DNA of 64,000 nt. Source: Bacteroidota bacterium (GTDB lineage: Bacteria > Bacteroidota > Ignavibacteria > UBA10030 > UBA8401). The stretch's first letter is position 1, and each line of letters opens with the position of its first letter. The translations under genes and the position numbers were made by a program. The notes beneath the pieces were generated by a model. The model had not been told where the DNA came from. It was given only the letters and a program-made list of their open reading frames with translations, and searched no databases. The stretch is from positions 124,001 to 188,000 of the forward strand of contig JAJYOK010000002.1 of the NCBI GenBank assembly GCA_021796215.1. The letters are read 5' to 3'. Positions 27,757-36,762 of this stretch are shown here, piece by piece.

Positions 27757-28146
27757 CTACAGTGACTTCTTTACTGCAGAAGCATTTCCCTGATATTTTG
27801 ACGGACATTTTGTGAGAACCTCGCTGGCATAAAACGCACCGTCCTTAAAACGACCCTTGGCAACAATATTCGGTGCGATCTCAAAATTGTTCGGTTTACC
27901 GCCCTCGAGAATAACTTTCTCCTCTTCGTTGTTGTCGTCTTTCATGTAGAAAATAAACTGCCCCGTCTTTGCATCAAATTGAGATTCCTTGTCGCGGAGC
28001 CAAGAACCTTTCACTTGTACTTTTTTGCCAAGCTTTTCTGCTTTGGCGAAATTTGTGTATTCTACATTGCTGTCCATAAACGAGACCGCGCCGAAGATAA
28101 CAAAGGCAACAATAACGATGCTGCCGATAATGACTTTCAACTTCAT
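27757..28146 (-). CDS. ccmE: Heme chaperone CcmE, Cys-type variant
   Basis: 129 residues: one N-terminal membrane anchor and a periplasmic OB-fold (KVQVKGSW, FYMKDDNNEEEKVILEG, APNIVAKGRF). The usual heme-linking motif HxxxY near the C-terminus is here CPSKY (LTKCPSKYQG), so a Cys takes the place of the His. Cys-type CcmE proteins are known from some archaea and sulfate reducers. It receives heme through CcmABCD and hands it to CcmF. A 116-base gap follows before ccmF. Confidence 0.9.
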   Translation of the reverse strand: MKLKVIIGSIVIVAFVIFGAVSFMDSNVEYTNFAKAEKLGKKVQVKGSWLRDKESQFDAKTGQFIFYMKDDNNEEEKVILEGGKPNNFEIAPNIVAKGRFKDGAFYASEVLTKCPSKYQGNASAVKKSL

Positions 28147-28158
28147 AAAAACTCCTTC

Positions 28159-28293
28159 TTACTTCTTTATTAACTTTTCTAATTTTGAAATTCTGCCGTC
28201 AAGCCGAAACAAGTATATTAAAAAACCCGCCCAAATCATGAGCACAATAATCATCACAATATATAATTGATGGTCTGCAAGAAAGTCGAACAC
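28159..28293 (-). CDS. ccmD: CcmD-like small membrane protein
   Basis: 44 residues, GTG start at 28293 with AGGAG six to ten bases upstream. One membrane helix (about 12-29, IVMIIVLMIWAGFLIYLF) then a basic, coiled tail (LDGRISKLEKLIKK), the typical CcmD pattern. CcmD helps release holo-CcmE from CcmABC. It lies two bases after the ccmC stop and 12 bases before ccmE, exactly where ccmD is expected. Confidence 0.88.
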   Translation of the reverse strand: MFDFLADHQLYIVMIIVLMIWAGFLIYLFRLDGRISKLEKLIKK

Positions 28294-28295
28294 GG

Positions 28296-29006
28296 TTACT
28301 CCTGTGGTTGTTGGGAATGAAGTTCAAGACGCGATGAGCGCACTTTGATATCGAACATCCAAAAATAGAGCAATGTAAATCCAATGAGCGATGCAAAGAA
28401 TACCAGCAGCATGTTCGGCGCCATTTTAAATTGCACCACCGGTCCCGCGCCTTGCGGATCACCTTTTGAACCGGGGTGAAGCCCCGTCATAATCCGCGGC
28501 ATCACAAAAATAAAGAACGGAACTGTAACACCAGCAATAATAGAATACACAGCTGAAAGCGTTGCGCGTTTCTCTTCAACATCAACAGCAGAACGAAGCG
28601 CGAAGTACGCACCATAAATCAGCAGCAGTACAAAAATTGATGTCTCGCGTGGATCCCAATTCCAAAACGAGCCCCAGTTAAACTTCGCCCACAGCGAACC
28701 TGTAATGGTCGCCAGGATACAAAACATCGTCCCTAATCCTGCGGCGGAAACGGAACGAAGATCATAATCAAGATTTTTTGTCATGAGAAAACGAATGCCG
28801 TAAATTGTCGAAGCAATAAATGCCACAACCGTTGTCCACGCCATCGGGACGTGAAAGAAGATGATGCGGGCTTTTTCTTCCAGTCCCGGAATAATCGGAA
28901 ACTCGTACCATTTTTCAGGCGCGGGCACCATCGGAAAAAGAATCGCCGCAAAAATAACAAGCGTCAGCCAAATGACAAGCCCGATTTTCGCCGTTGTGCT
29001 TTTCAT
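28296..29006 (-). CDS. ccmC: Heme exporter/handling protein CcmC
   Basis: 236 residues from the ATG at 29006; a start at 29030 is possible but would overlap ccmB. Six membrane helices, the WWD motif (WGSFWNWDPRETSIF) and the flanking His residues (FFHVPMAW, GLHPGS). CcmC passes heme to CcmE in the periplasm. Confidence 0.93.
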   Translation of the reverse strand: MKSTTAKIGLVIWLTLVIFAAILFPMVPAPEKWYEFPIIPGLEEKARIIFFHVPMAWTTVVAFIASTIYGIRFLMTKNLDYDLRSVSAAGLGTMFCILATITGSLWAKFNWGSFWNWDPRETSIFVLLLIYGAYFALRSAVDVEEKRATLSAVYSIIAGVTVPFFIFVMPRIMTGLHPGSKGDPQGAGPVVQFKMAPNMLLVFFASLIGFTLLYFWMFDIKVRSSRLELHSQQPQE

Positions 29007-29013
29007 TAAACAA

Positions 29014-29691
29014 TCAATCCTTCCACACAAAACTGAACAACAATATAGAAATCGTTACGACAACTACAGTATACGAAATAAGAATCTGAAACTCACCAAG
29101 CGCCTCTGCAAATGCTGCACCTTCCGTTGAAAGCCGCGTTGCATTCATCACTGTCAACAATAGTGGCAACATAATAGGAAACGACAATACAGGGTAGAGC
29201 GTTCCCCGCGTGTTCGCTTTCGCAATAATTGCCGCAATAATTGTCGAAGAGCTTGCCAAAGCGCAGCTTCCTAAAAAGATTGTCATCCAAAAAATAGACG
29301 GCGTCAGTACCACAAACCGGTTGACCAAAAGCTGATACAGAACGGCAATCAACATATTAAGCGAGAAAATAAGAACAAAATTGAAGAAAAGTTTGCCGAG
29401 CAGTACAGAGGTCGGGCGGGAAATCAATTGCAGTGTTGCGGAAGTGCCGCGTTCTTCTTCACTGACAAATGTGCGCGATAATCCGGACATGCCGGAAAAG
29501 AAAATGATCACCCACAAAATTCCCGACAACACGTCGGTGCCGACAACTTCATTGCCGACGGAAAAAAGTACAAGCGCAAGCGCTGTCACGACAAACATGA
29601 GAAGGGCGTTCAGGGCGTACCGCGTTCTTATCTCGGAATGCGAATCTTTGAGAAAAATATATATTGCCGGCGCTGTAAAGATTTTCATCAC
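29014..29691 (-). CDS. ccmB: Heme ABC transporter permease CcmB
   Basis: 225 residues, six hydrophobic helices, with SEEERGTSATLQLISRP after the second helix and SFPIMLPLLL near 170, both typical of CcmB. With CcmA and CcmC it forms the release complex for holo-CcmE. It lies 31 bases after ccmA. Confidence 0.93.
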   Translation of the reverse strand: MMKIFTAPAIYIFLKDSHSEIRTRYALNALLMFVVTALALVLFSVGNEVVGTDVLSGILWVIIFFSGMSGLSRTFVSEEERGTSATLQLISRPTSVLLGKLFFNFVLIFSLNMLIAVLYQLLVNRFVVLTPSIFWMTIFLGSCALASSSTIIAAIIAKANTRGTLYPVLSFPIMLPLLLTVMNATRLSTEGAAFAEALGEFQILISYTVVVVTISILLFSFVWKD

Positions 29692-29722
29692 ATTAAAAAG
29701 ATACTACTTTCATGCTGGATAT

Positions 29723-30391
29723 TCAAGATGAAGATTTTCTTGTTTTTCTCTCATCAAGATTCAGAACTGTATCGGCATACTTCACATCGTCTTTCTCATT
29801 CGTTGCGATGATGAGAATGCCATGCTTGCGCTGCTCGGCAATCACCGATCGCACAGTAGCAATGCCTTCTTCGTCAAGATTGGATGTCGGTTCGTCCATC
29901 ATAAGAATTTCCGGGCGATGAAGCAAAGCCGCGGCAAATTTCAATCTCTGTTTCATACCGGAAGAATACGTCCGCACTTCATCATGCCGCCGGTCGAAAA
30001 TATTAAAACGGCGAAGCAGTTCTTCAGCGTCACCAACAAAATTATTTTGCTCCAAGGGAGGCTTCGATAAGCCGCGGATTTTGCCGAACAATGTCAGATT
30101 TTCTATTCCGGAAAACTCTTCATACATATTCAGATACGGTGCGATAAAACCGATACGTCGGAAAAGAACATCCATATTCACTTCTTTTCCCTCAATTGTA
30201 ACACGAATGGCTCCCTTCGTCGGCGAAAGAAGTCCGCATAGAATTTTCACCAACGTGCTCTTGCCGGAACCGTTGCGTCCCGTAACGGCAAACACCCCGC
30301 CTTCATGCAAAGTAAAAGAAACGGAATCGAAAATAACCCGGCGGTTAAATTCTTTTTTCAGAGATTCTGCAGAAAATATTATGGGCTTCAT
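29723..30391 (-). CDS. ccmA: Heme ABC transporter ATP-binding protein CcmA
   Basis: 222 residues: Walker A GRNGSGKSTLVK, signature YSSGMKQRLKFA, Walker B ILMMDEPTSNLD and switch His region. The ATP hydrolysis frees heme-loaded CcmE. Its ATG overlaps the stop of the metalloprotease gene by four bases, so the ccm genes are tied to the secreted-protein genes upstream. Confidence 0.94.
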   Translation of the reverse strand: MKPIIFSAESLKKEFNRRVIFDSVSFTLHEGGVFAVTGRNGSGKSTLVKILCGLLSPTKGAIRVTIEGKEVNMDVLFRRIGFIAPYLNMYEEFSGIENLTLFGKIRGLSKPPLEQNNFVGDAEELLRRFNIFDRRHDEVRTYSSGMKQRLKFAAALLHRPEILMMDEPTSNLDEEGIATVRSVIAEQRKHGILIIATNEKDDVKYADTVLNLDERKTRKSSS

Positions 30392-32055
30392 TTGAGAACT
30401 GCAAACTTTCCTTTCCGTTCACCCGCTTTATCTGAAATAACGTAGAAATAGATACCGCTCGCAACACGCCGCCCTTTGCTGTCGCGTCCGTCCCATGAAA
30501 TGCACCGCTTGCCGGCGTGTATTTCAACAGGCGATTGAATTTCATTCACAAGGCTGTAGCTCGACATAAAAATAAAAACCTTTGGATTGCTTAACGGATC
30601 GTCTCCAATCGGAAAATACATAAGACTTTTGGAAGGATAAAATGGATTCGGAAACGGCTTTTCCGTTGATACTATCTCTACTACTCCCTGCGTTAATGCC
30701 GTTACCTTCCAGTTCGTCGGATCGGGAACAGAAAATGAGTAAGCGACACCATTTCCCTGCTGAGAAGCAGTGAGAGAAAATCCGAAGGTGCTATGACTGG
30801 CAGAACGCGCATCTTGTGTATTTGCATTCGAGACAATAAAATATGTGGAATCAGAATTTACTGTTGCAAGAAAATAGTGTGAGACATAACTTTGACTCGC
30901 TCCCGCGAATGTGTAGCTGCCACCGGCAACCGGCTCTGAATCTTCAATGTGCAGCGGCGGAAAAAGTTTTCCGTCGGGATAATAATTAACTGTATCAGCA
31001 TGCATTCCCGTGTTAAAATTCCAAAGCGAAAATTGCTTGAATTCCTCTCCAATGTCGCTCCCGTTCCCTGAAATTGTCTGCTCCAGCGCAAACCACGGCT
31101 GCATTGAACCAATGGTATTCCACCATGTCCGCATGATTTGAGTTCCAAATCGCCTCATCAAATAAACTCCCCAGATCGCACGTTCATATCCCGGCGTCTG
31201 GTTGCTGTATGACAAATACAGCGGCGATGTTTCAATATACCTAAAATACTCCCCGATATCGAAAACATAATCTTTGACAGCCGGAAACACCCTTGATTCC
31301 ATTGACTCAGCGGTCATTTCATAATATTGAAAATCATTGAGCCACACACCGGCACTGCCTACCTGAATTGCATGAAAAAATTCGTGCGCCGCCGTGACTT
31401 CAATGGCGGCAACGCCTTTCGTTCGAAACCCTGTCCCAAAATCATTATCAATAACGATCCACGTTGGGTAACGAGGATTCGAAGATGACGGATTGATTGC
31501 CGTATTGTCATCCCAATCCGTATAACCGAAACCGTTCGCTCCTAAATCTTGAATATAAATGTCGAACTCATTTCCGCCGTCAGCGCCATTATCCGATGGT
31601 GGGGCAGGAAAATTGAACTCTCCGATTTCCGTATGCCACACTGAATCAAAAATTGCCGCTGCAGTGTCCACATATTGTCTCACAGAATTTGCAATTCGAT
31701 TTCCATTTTGATCTACCATTGCTGGCAAATTACTGCTTGCGGCACTTGTATCAAAATGAATACGAAATTTTCCGCCGGGAGAAACAATGCTCGTTTCAAG
31801 CACAGGTCTTACTCCGACCGTGATACGTTCTGACCGGATTACGTGTGAAGGGTGTACTCTTGAATCAACAAACAGCGGCGTGAGACATTTCCCTGAATAC
31901 GAATCAAGCCCGTTCCGCAGCGAATCTGGTCCCCCGGCGCTTGCGATGAATTGCAAAGCTACAATCAACAAGAACACCTCTGCAATTCTTCTCAATGACG
32001 CGTGTTGCTGCCATTCAGACACAGTCCGATCAGCCTCTGGCTGAATAGTCATCAT
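30388..32055 (-). CDS. Secreted zinc metalloprotease-like protein with C-terminal sorting domain (MXAN_6640-like)
   Basis: 555 residues with a hydrophobic segment near 25-40 (signal or anchor). A zincin motif HEFFH lies in VTAAHEFFHAIQVG with a downstream Glu in YYEMTAESME, resembling the MXAN_6640 family of putative metalloproteases. The last about 85 residues (KPFPNPFYPSKS ... ISWDGRDSKGRRVASGIYFYVI) match T9SS or FlgD-like sorting domains. A surface or secreted protease is likely, substrate unknown. Its start overlaps the FG-GAP gene by four bases. Confidence 0.75.
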   Translation of the reverse strand: MMTIQPEADRTVSEWQQHASLRRIAEVFLLIVALQFIASAGGPDSLRNGLDSYSGKCLTPLFVDSRVHPSHVIRSERITVGVRPVLETSIVSPGGKFRIHFDTSAASSNLPAMVDQNGNRIANSVRQYVDTAAAIFDSVWHTEIGEFNFPAPPSDNGADGGNEFDIYIQDLGANGFGYTDWDDNTAINPSSSNPRYPTWIVIDNDFGTGFRTKGVAAIEVTAAHEFFHAIQVGSAGVWLNDFQYYEMTAESMESRVFPAVKDYVFDIGEYFRYIETSPLYLSYSNQTPGYERAIWGVYLMRRFGTQIMRTWWNTIGSMQPWFALEQTISGNGSDIGEEFKQFSLWNFNTGMHADTVNYYPDGKLFPPLHIEDSEPVAGGSYTFAGASQSYVSHYFLATVNSDSTYFIVSNANTQDARSASHSTFGFSLTASQQGNGVAYSFSVPDPTNWKVTALTQGVVEIVSTEKPFPNPFYPSKSLMYFPIGDDPLSNPKVFIFMSSYSLVNEIQSPVEIHAGKRCISWDGRDSKGRRVASGIYFYVISDKAGERKGKFAVLK

Positions 32056-34388
32056 CTTTTCCCCTTCACAAAATAAATCGTCACTACATTGCGCTCCGGA
32101 TCGGTGTATGCGATGTCATATACTCCGTCGCCATTGAAATCGCCAAAACGAAACACAGAGTACGGAGGTAAATCTAACAAGAACTTCGGAGAATAAAACG
32201 TCCCGTTCCCTTTTCCCTTCAGAAAAAGCAGTTGAGAAGTTTTCCCATTCTGCACAACAATATCGTTAATGCCATCACCATCAAAATCTACGATTTGAAT
32301 TTGATCCGGTTGTGTAATAAGGATGTCGTTCATGACAACAGAAAAATCTCCGAACCGCCCTCCGCCTTTCCCGAGCGCCAAACGAATCATGTTTGAAGGG
32401 GCAGAATAGAGAATACAATCCCGAATGCCATCTCCGTTAATGTCGGCAAAGGTAAGATAGCAGCGTTTCATCACAGAATCAGGAAAAACATACGAAAGTG
32501 TTTTTCCCCTGTACTCACCTGCTGAATCGCTGAACGTAATTCCTAAATTGTATTTCCCCGTTCCTGTTTCATAATAAATGTAAGCAAGATCGGGTTTGCC
32601 GTCGTCGTTATAGTCATTCACAGCCGCGGCAAGCAATCGCGACGGAATAACCGGCTTGAAACTGCGCTCGATAAATCGTGTACCGGAGACCTGCCGAAAA
32701 TAGGATAAAGAATTCTGGCGGGCGCTTGAATAAACGTAGAACTCTATGGTTTTATCTTGCAATGAAGCGTCTGGTAGAAAAACCCGCGGGCGTTCCGCTG
32801 TTGGAATGCTATAAGTGAATTCAGCCGGAAGCTGATCAGTCTTCGGCTGAGAAGAAAAATCTTGCAGAGAAATTGTGCCGTTGTTTTGTTCGCTTCGCGA
32901 CGGCAAACCCATGGTCAAAACCGAAACCTTCGCACCCGATTCGTGACTGATAAGAAAAGTAACTGACGAATCGCTTTGCGCATAGACACGTACAGCTGAG
33001 GGAGATTCTACAGTTGGAAAAGCAGTTTGGCTTGTGAAATAATTATCCGATTTCGTGTTGTGGAAAATTGATATCGTCGAAGAAATTGCATTTACAACGG
33101 CAATATCGTCGCGGCCGTCGCGATCAAAATCTCCGATTGCAATGCCGCTCGGCGTTTTCCCTGCAGCTAACGATATTTCACCCGATTGAGTGTGTAACGG
33201 AGCACTGCGGTGTGCATTCCAGTAAAAAGAAATTTCTTTCGTCGCTTGTTCAATCACGGCAAGATCATCCCATCCGTCGCCGTCGAAATCCCCCGGCAAT
33301 AGAGCTGTATAATTAGAAGGACAGCCGAATATCATTTCATCTTTGAATTTGCCATCGCCCGAATTTGCAAACACACCGAATGTTCCATTCCGTTGATCTC
33401 CCGCAACAATATCCTCTGTTGTTCTCGACCGGATTGGCAGCAGAAAAAAATGATCGGGAGAACCTGTGTATTCAAGCGTTTGGTAATGTTCAAAATTCAC
33501 CATGCCGTCGCCATGATACAATTCAAGGATATTCTTCTGGAGAAATGCAACGCCAAAATCGGTGATGAAGTCGCCGTCAAAATCTCCGAAAAAAACCGAG
33601 ACGGAATCCTGACCAAACAATAAAACATTCTGCTGTGAAAATTGCAGGTCACCCATTCCGAAATAGAATAAATATTCATTAGTCAGCCAATTATGAATCA
33701 CAAGGTCGGGAAATTCATCGTCATTCAGCTTCACAACAGCAACATTGGCGACCGGAATATCGGGAAAAATATTCTCCGCATCTCTGAAACTGCCTCTGCC
33801 ATCGCTGCGCAACACTGAAATCCCAGACGAAAGCTTTCCATAGACCATAATGTCGGGATTCTTGTCGTCATCAATATCTGCAATCATTGCACGTTCAGGG
33901 TAGAAGCCAACTTTGTACACAGCGGTAGCAAAAACTGAATCCTGAACCGAACTAAGGAATATCTGAATTTCATTTCTCTCACGATGTACCACAACGACAT
34001 CATCTATTCCATCGTGGTTCAAATCCCCGACAGCAAGAAAAGTCGCATCAGAAGTGTGCCCGATTTCGCGTCGTTGAGCGACAGCACCGTCTTCATTTGT
34101 TGACAACACCACAAGCGATGAGTCCATCTGATCATAATAAATAAATTCGGGAAGAGACGATGAGCTGAATTTGCCGGCAAGAGGAAGCGACGGCTCATCG
34201 GGAATGTTGCTGAAACTTACGAGGCCAAATGTTCCGCCGGCAATAAGCTGGCCGACTGCACTGGTATTACGGATAAGCACAAGAAAAAAAACACCCGCAA
34301 CCGTTGAGCGTTTGAGATGGGTGGGAAACAAAAACAGCCATGTTTCCCTCAGCCGTGCAAGGATGGGAAATTCAGGAACGGGAACCAT
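32052..34388 (-). CDS. FG-GAP/VCBS repeat exported protein
   Basis: About 778 residues from the ATG at 34388. The frame is open to 34457, and a TTG at 34331 just before the signal-like stretch (HLKRSTVAGVFFLVLIRN) is also possible. At least ten FG-GAP-type repeats with Ca-binding D-x-D/N-x-D-G-x-D-D loops (GDLNHDGIDD, GDFDGDGWDD, GDFDRDGRDD, ADINGDGIRD, VDFDGDGIND, GDFNGDGVYD), so a beta-propeller is expected. Such proteins mediate surface adhesion or complex assembly. It overlaps the thioesterase and metalloprotease genes at its ends. Confidence 0.8.
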   Translation of the reverse strand: MVPVPEFPILARLRETWLFLFPTHLKRSTVAGVFFLVLIRNTSAVGQLIAGGTFGLVSFSNIPDEPSLPLAGKFSSSSLPEFIYYDQMDSSLVVLSTNEDGAVAQRREIGHTSDATFLAVGDLNHDGIDDVVVVHRERNEIQIFLSSVQDSVFATAVYKVGFYPERAMIADIDDDKNPDIMVYGKLSSGISVLRSDGRGSFRDAENIFPDIPVANVAVVKLNDDEFPDLVIHNWLTNEYLFYFGMGDLQFSQQNVLLFGQDSVSVFFGDFDGDFITDFGVAFLQKNILELYHGDGMVNFEHYQTLEYTGSPDHFFLLPIRSRTTEDIVAGDQRNGTFGVFANSGDGKFKDEMIFGCPSNYTALLPGDFDGDGWDDLAVIEQATKEISFYWNAHRSAPLHTQSGEISLAAGKTPSGIAIGDFDRDGRDDIAVVNAISSTISIFHNTKSDNYFTSQTAFPTVESPSAVRVYAQSDSSVTFLISHESGAKVSVLTMGLPSRSEQNNGTISLQDFSSQPKTDQLPAEFTYSIPTAERPRVFLPDASLQDKTIEFYVYSSARQNSLSYFRQVSGTRFIERSFKPVIPSRLLAAAVNDYNDDGKPDLAYIYYETGTGKYNLGITFSDSAGEYRGKTLSYVFPDSVMKRCYLTFADINGDGIRDCILYSAPSNMIRLALGKGGGRFGDFSVVMNDILITQPDQIQIVDFDGDGINDIVVQNGKTSQLLFLKGKGNGTFYSPKFLLDLPPYSVFRFGDFNGDGVYDIAYTDPERNVVTIYFVKGKR

Positions 34389-34845
34389 GTTTGCGCCGCT
34401 GCAAGCGTTCTTCACGGCGTCGAAGTGCTTCTTCATACCTTCGAATTTCCTCCTCACCGTCCGGTTCTACTTGCGATGAACTAACCGGGTTGCCGTCGTC
34501 ATCAATAGAAACAAATGTGAGGTACGCCGAATTGGCATGTTGTACAGTACCGGTTAATAAATTTTCTGAGAACACTTTTACTCCAACTTCCATCGAAGTA
34601 CGAAAAACGCGATTCACCGAAGCTTTCAATATTACTACTTCTCCGGCTCGGATGGGGTGAAGGAAATTTAGTTCGTCAACAGAAGCAGTAACACAGACAC
34701 GCTTCGAATGCCGCGAAGACGCAATCGCCGCAGCGAGATCAATCCAGTGCATCAATTGTCCGCCGAGCAGATTTCCCAAACGATTCGTGTCGTTCGGAAG
34801 AACAAGCTGAGTCATATTCACTTGCGATTCTTTGACTTTTGCCAT
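34372..34845 (-). CDS. Acyl-CoA thioesterase, hotdog fold (YciA type)
   Basis: 157 residues from the ATG at 34845 (GAGG upstream); the longer frame overlaps bamD. Hotdog motifs: LGNLLGGQLMHWIDLAAAIASSRH, FLHPIRAGEVVILKASV and VFSENLLTG. It hydrolyses acyl-CoA esters; chain length cannot be read. The 3' end overlaps the FG-GAP gene by 17 bases. Confidence 0.92.
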   Translation of the reverse strand: MAKVKESQVNMTQLVLPNDTNRLGNLLGGQLMHWIDLAAAIASSRHSKRVCVTASVDELNFLHPIRAGEVVILKASVNRVFRTSMEVGVKVFSENLLTGTVQHANSAYLTFVSIDDDGNPVSSSQVEPDGEEEIRRYEEALRRREERLQRRKHGSRS

Positions 34846-34855
34846 ACTGCCTCGT

Positions 34856-35668
34856 TCACATGCCGCTTGCTGATCCGGCGGACACACTGCCCGCAGCGGA
34901 TGTTTTCGACATCGCTTCTTCTACGTCGCTCTTTAACTGTTTCGCCTCAGGAAGCAGATCACTGTCGGGATATTTTGTAAGAAGGGTGCTAATCGCATCC
35001 AGAGATTCGGTGTATTGTTTACGCTGAAACAATGCCCGCGCTTTCGCAAGCAGCGCATCATCGGCATATTGTGAATCATGATAATGCTCAAGCACATAAT
35101 TAAAATAGACAATCGCCGCTTTGTAATACTCAAGGCGATAATACAACATGCCGTCGTCGTATTGTTTCTTTGCGAGCTTGTCGTTCAACTCCGTAATTTT
35201 TTGTTCGGCATCTTTCACCAGCGAATCGGTCGGCGAATATTCAATGAACGATTGAAAATCATCGATCGCTTCACGGGTGTATTTCTGATCAAGCTGCGAA
35301 CGCGGCGACAAATTGTAGTACGACATTGCACGCATGTATCTCGCCTTCGGAACCAATTGGCTCGACGGCATCGTGCGGATCAGCAAATCAAATTCTGCCG
35401 CCGCAAGAATGTATTCGCCCCGTTCGTACCGGCATTGTCCTAAATAGAATTGCGCTTTATCCGCAACGGTGCTTCCGGGGAATTGAACGGTAATAATTTT
35501 GAAATCTTCAATAGCGTCGAGATAATCTCCGTTGTTGAATTTCTCCATTGAAAGCGCATAACGTGCTTCCGGCGAGAGCGCTTCTATTTCTTTCGTAGAC
35601 GAACAACCGGCAAAGAAAAAAACTAAGCCAACTGCGCTATAAAGGAAAAATATAAATGTGTGTTTCAA
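34856..35668 (-). CDS. bamD: Outer-membrane assembly lipoprotein BamD
   Basis: 270 residues from a TTG at 35668, which overlaps the preceding stop as TTGA. The lipobox (FFFAGCSS) then falls 22 residues in. The open frame reaches 35800, but that part has no signal and lies inside the upstream gene. Five TPR pairs (NGDYLDAIEDFK, YERGEYILAAAEFD, REAIDDFQSFI, EYYKAAIVYFNYV, KQYTESLDAIS) match BamD/YfiO, the partner of BamA in barrel insertion. A Ser/Gly/Ala-rich tail ends it. Confidence 0.88.
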   Translation of the reverse strand: MKHTFIFFLYSAVGLVFFFAGCSSTKEIEALSPEARYALSMEKFNNGDYLDAIEDFKIITVQFPGSTVADKAQFYLGQCRYERGEYILAAAEFDLLIRTMPSSQLVPKARYMRAMSYYNLSPRSQLDQKYTREAIDDFQSFIEYSPTDSLVKDAEQKITELNDKLAKKQYDDGMLYYRLEYYKAAIVYFNYVLEHYHDSQYADDALLAKARALFQRKQYTESLDAISTLLTKYPDSDLLPEAKQLKSDVEEAMSKTSAAGSVSAGSASGM

Positions 35669-36762
35669 TGAATCGGTTCCTTCAATTGTACAAATGTGAG
35701 TGTCGTATTTGAAAGTGATTGCACGCGGTGAACGATGCCGGCGATAGTTGCGCTGTCCGTTGTTACTGACGGCTGCATCGAAGCATCCAATGGTATGCAT
35801 TCAAGCGATTGAATCTGCGCCGTGCTGTCGCTTTTTTCAAATTGAATGCGCACGGCAATACTGTGCTGTGTCCAGTAATGCTGGGGCTGGGCAAAAACAA
35901 AATTTCCCAGAGAATAAACGATATAACTTGTGCCTTTTTTCGCGATGCCATAGGGAACATGCGGATGATGTCCTAAAAATAACTGCACGCCTTGTTGAAT
36001 ACATTCTGCGGCAAATTCCCGCGTTCTTAAAGACGGGCGCCCGGTATATTCGTCGCCGCCATGGTAACTAACAATGACGAAATCAACTGAAGATTTGATA
36101 TAACGAATCGCAGGAAACAATTTTGCCGTATCCGTCACTGCAACATTATTCTGCCAGCCTTGCGCAAAATTCATCACGTCAGTAACTGCAAAAAGTGCAA
36201 AACGAATTCCTTTCTTCACAAACACAGACGGCACATACAAAAATGAATCCGACTTGCTGGTTCCGACATGAATAATATGGACAGAATCCAAATTATCGAT
36301 TGTCTCAAATAACGCTTTGACGCCGTAATCGAATGCATGATTGTTCGCCGTTGAAACATGCGTGATACCAAAATGTGCAAGCGAAACCGCGCCATTGGGC
36401 GGACCAGTAAAAATCAAATTAAATTTCGGATTCTGTGTTTCTCCATGTTGCTCGGACAATTGACACTCAAGGTTTGCAAACACAATATCAGCCGAATCAG
36501 TCAGCCATCGAATATTTCGGAACGGATAATCAACGTCGCCATGCAAAATATGCTGCCCAACCATTCTTCCAAGATTAATATCACCGAATGCAAGCATCGT
36601 CACCGTCGTGGACTTGGACGTTTTTTCTTTGTTCAGGTTTATCTTTTCATCCACAACAATAAACTTTTGAATTTCAACAGAAGCCCAAAACGAAACGGCA
36701 AAGCAGCTTACTGCCATAAATACAATGCCCGCACGCCTGCCGAATCCGCGCTTCATGCGCAT
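35665..36762 (-). CDS. CapA-family protein (metallophosphatase-like fold)
   Basis: 365 residues with an N-terminal membrane segment (about 10-27). CapA/PgsA motifs: AFGDINLGRMVG, NLECQLS, NNHAFDYG, VSYHGGDEYT, GHHPHVPYG and YSLGNFVF. CapA proteins take part in poly-gamma-glutamate capsule or wall polymer handling, but many members stand alone without capsule genes, as here. Start directly follows the stop of the unknown membrane protein. Confidence 0.88.
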   Translation of the reverse strand: MRMKRGFGRRAGIVFMAVSCFAVSFWASVEIQKFIVVDEKINLNKEKTSKSTTVTMLAFGDINLGRMVGQHILHGDVDYPFRNIRWLTDSADIVFANLECQLSEQHGETQNPKFNLIFTGPPNGAVSLAHFGITHVSTANNHAFDYGVKALFETIDNLDSVHIIHVGTSKSDSFLYVPSVFVKKGIRFALFAVTDVMNFAQGWQNNVAVTDTAKLFPAIRYIKSSVDFVIVSYHGGDEYTGRPSLRTREFAAECIQQGVQLFLGHHPHVPYGIAKKGTSYIVYSLGNFVFAQPQHYWTQHSIAVRIQFEKSDSTAQIQSLECIPLDASMQPSVTTDSATIAGIVHRVQSLSNTTLTFVQLKEPIH

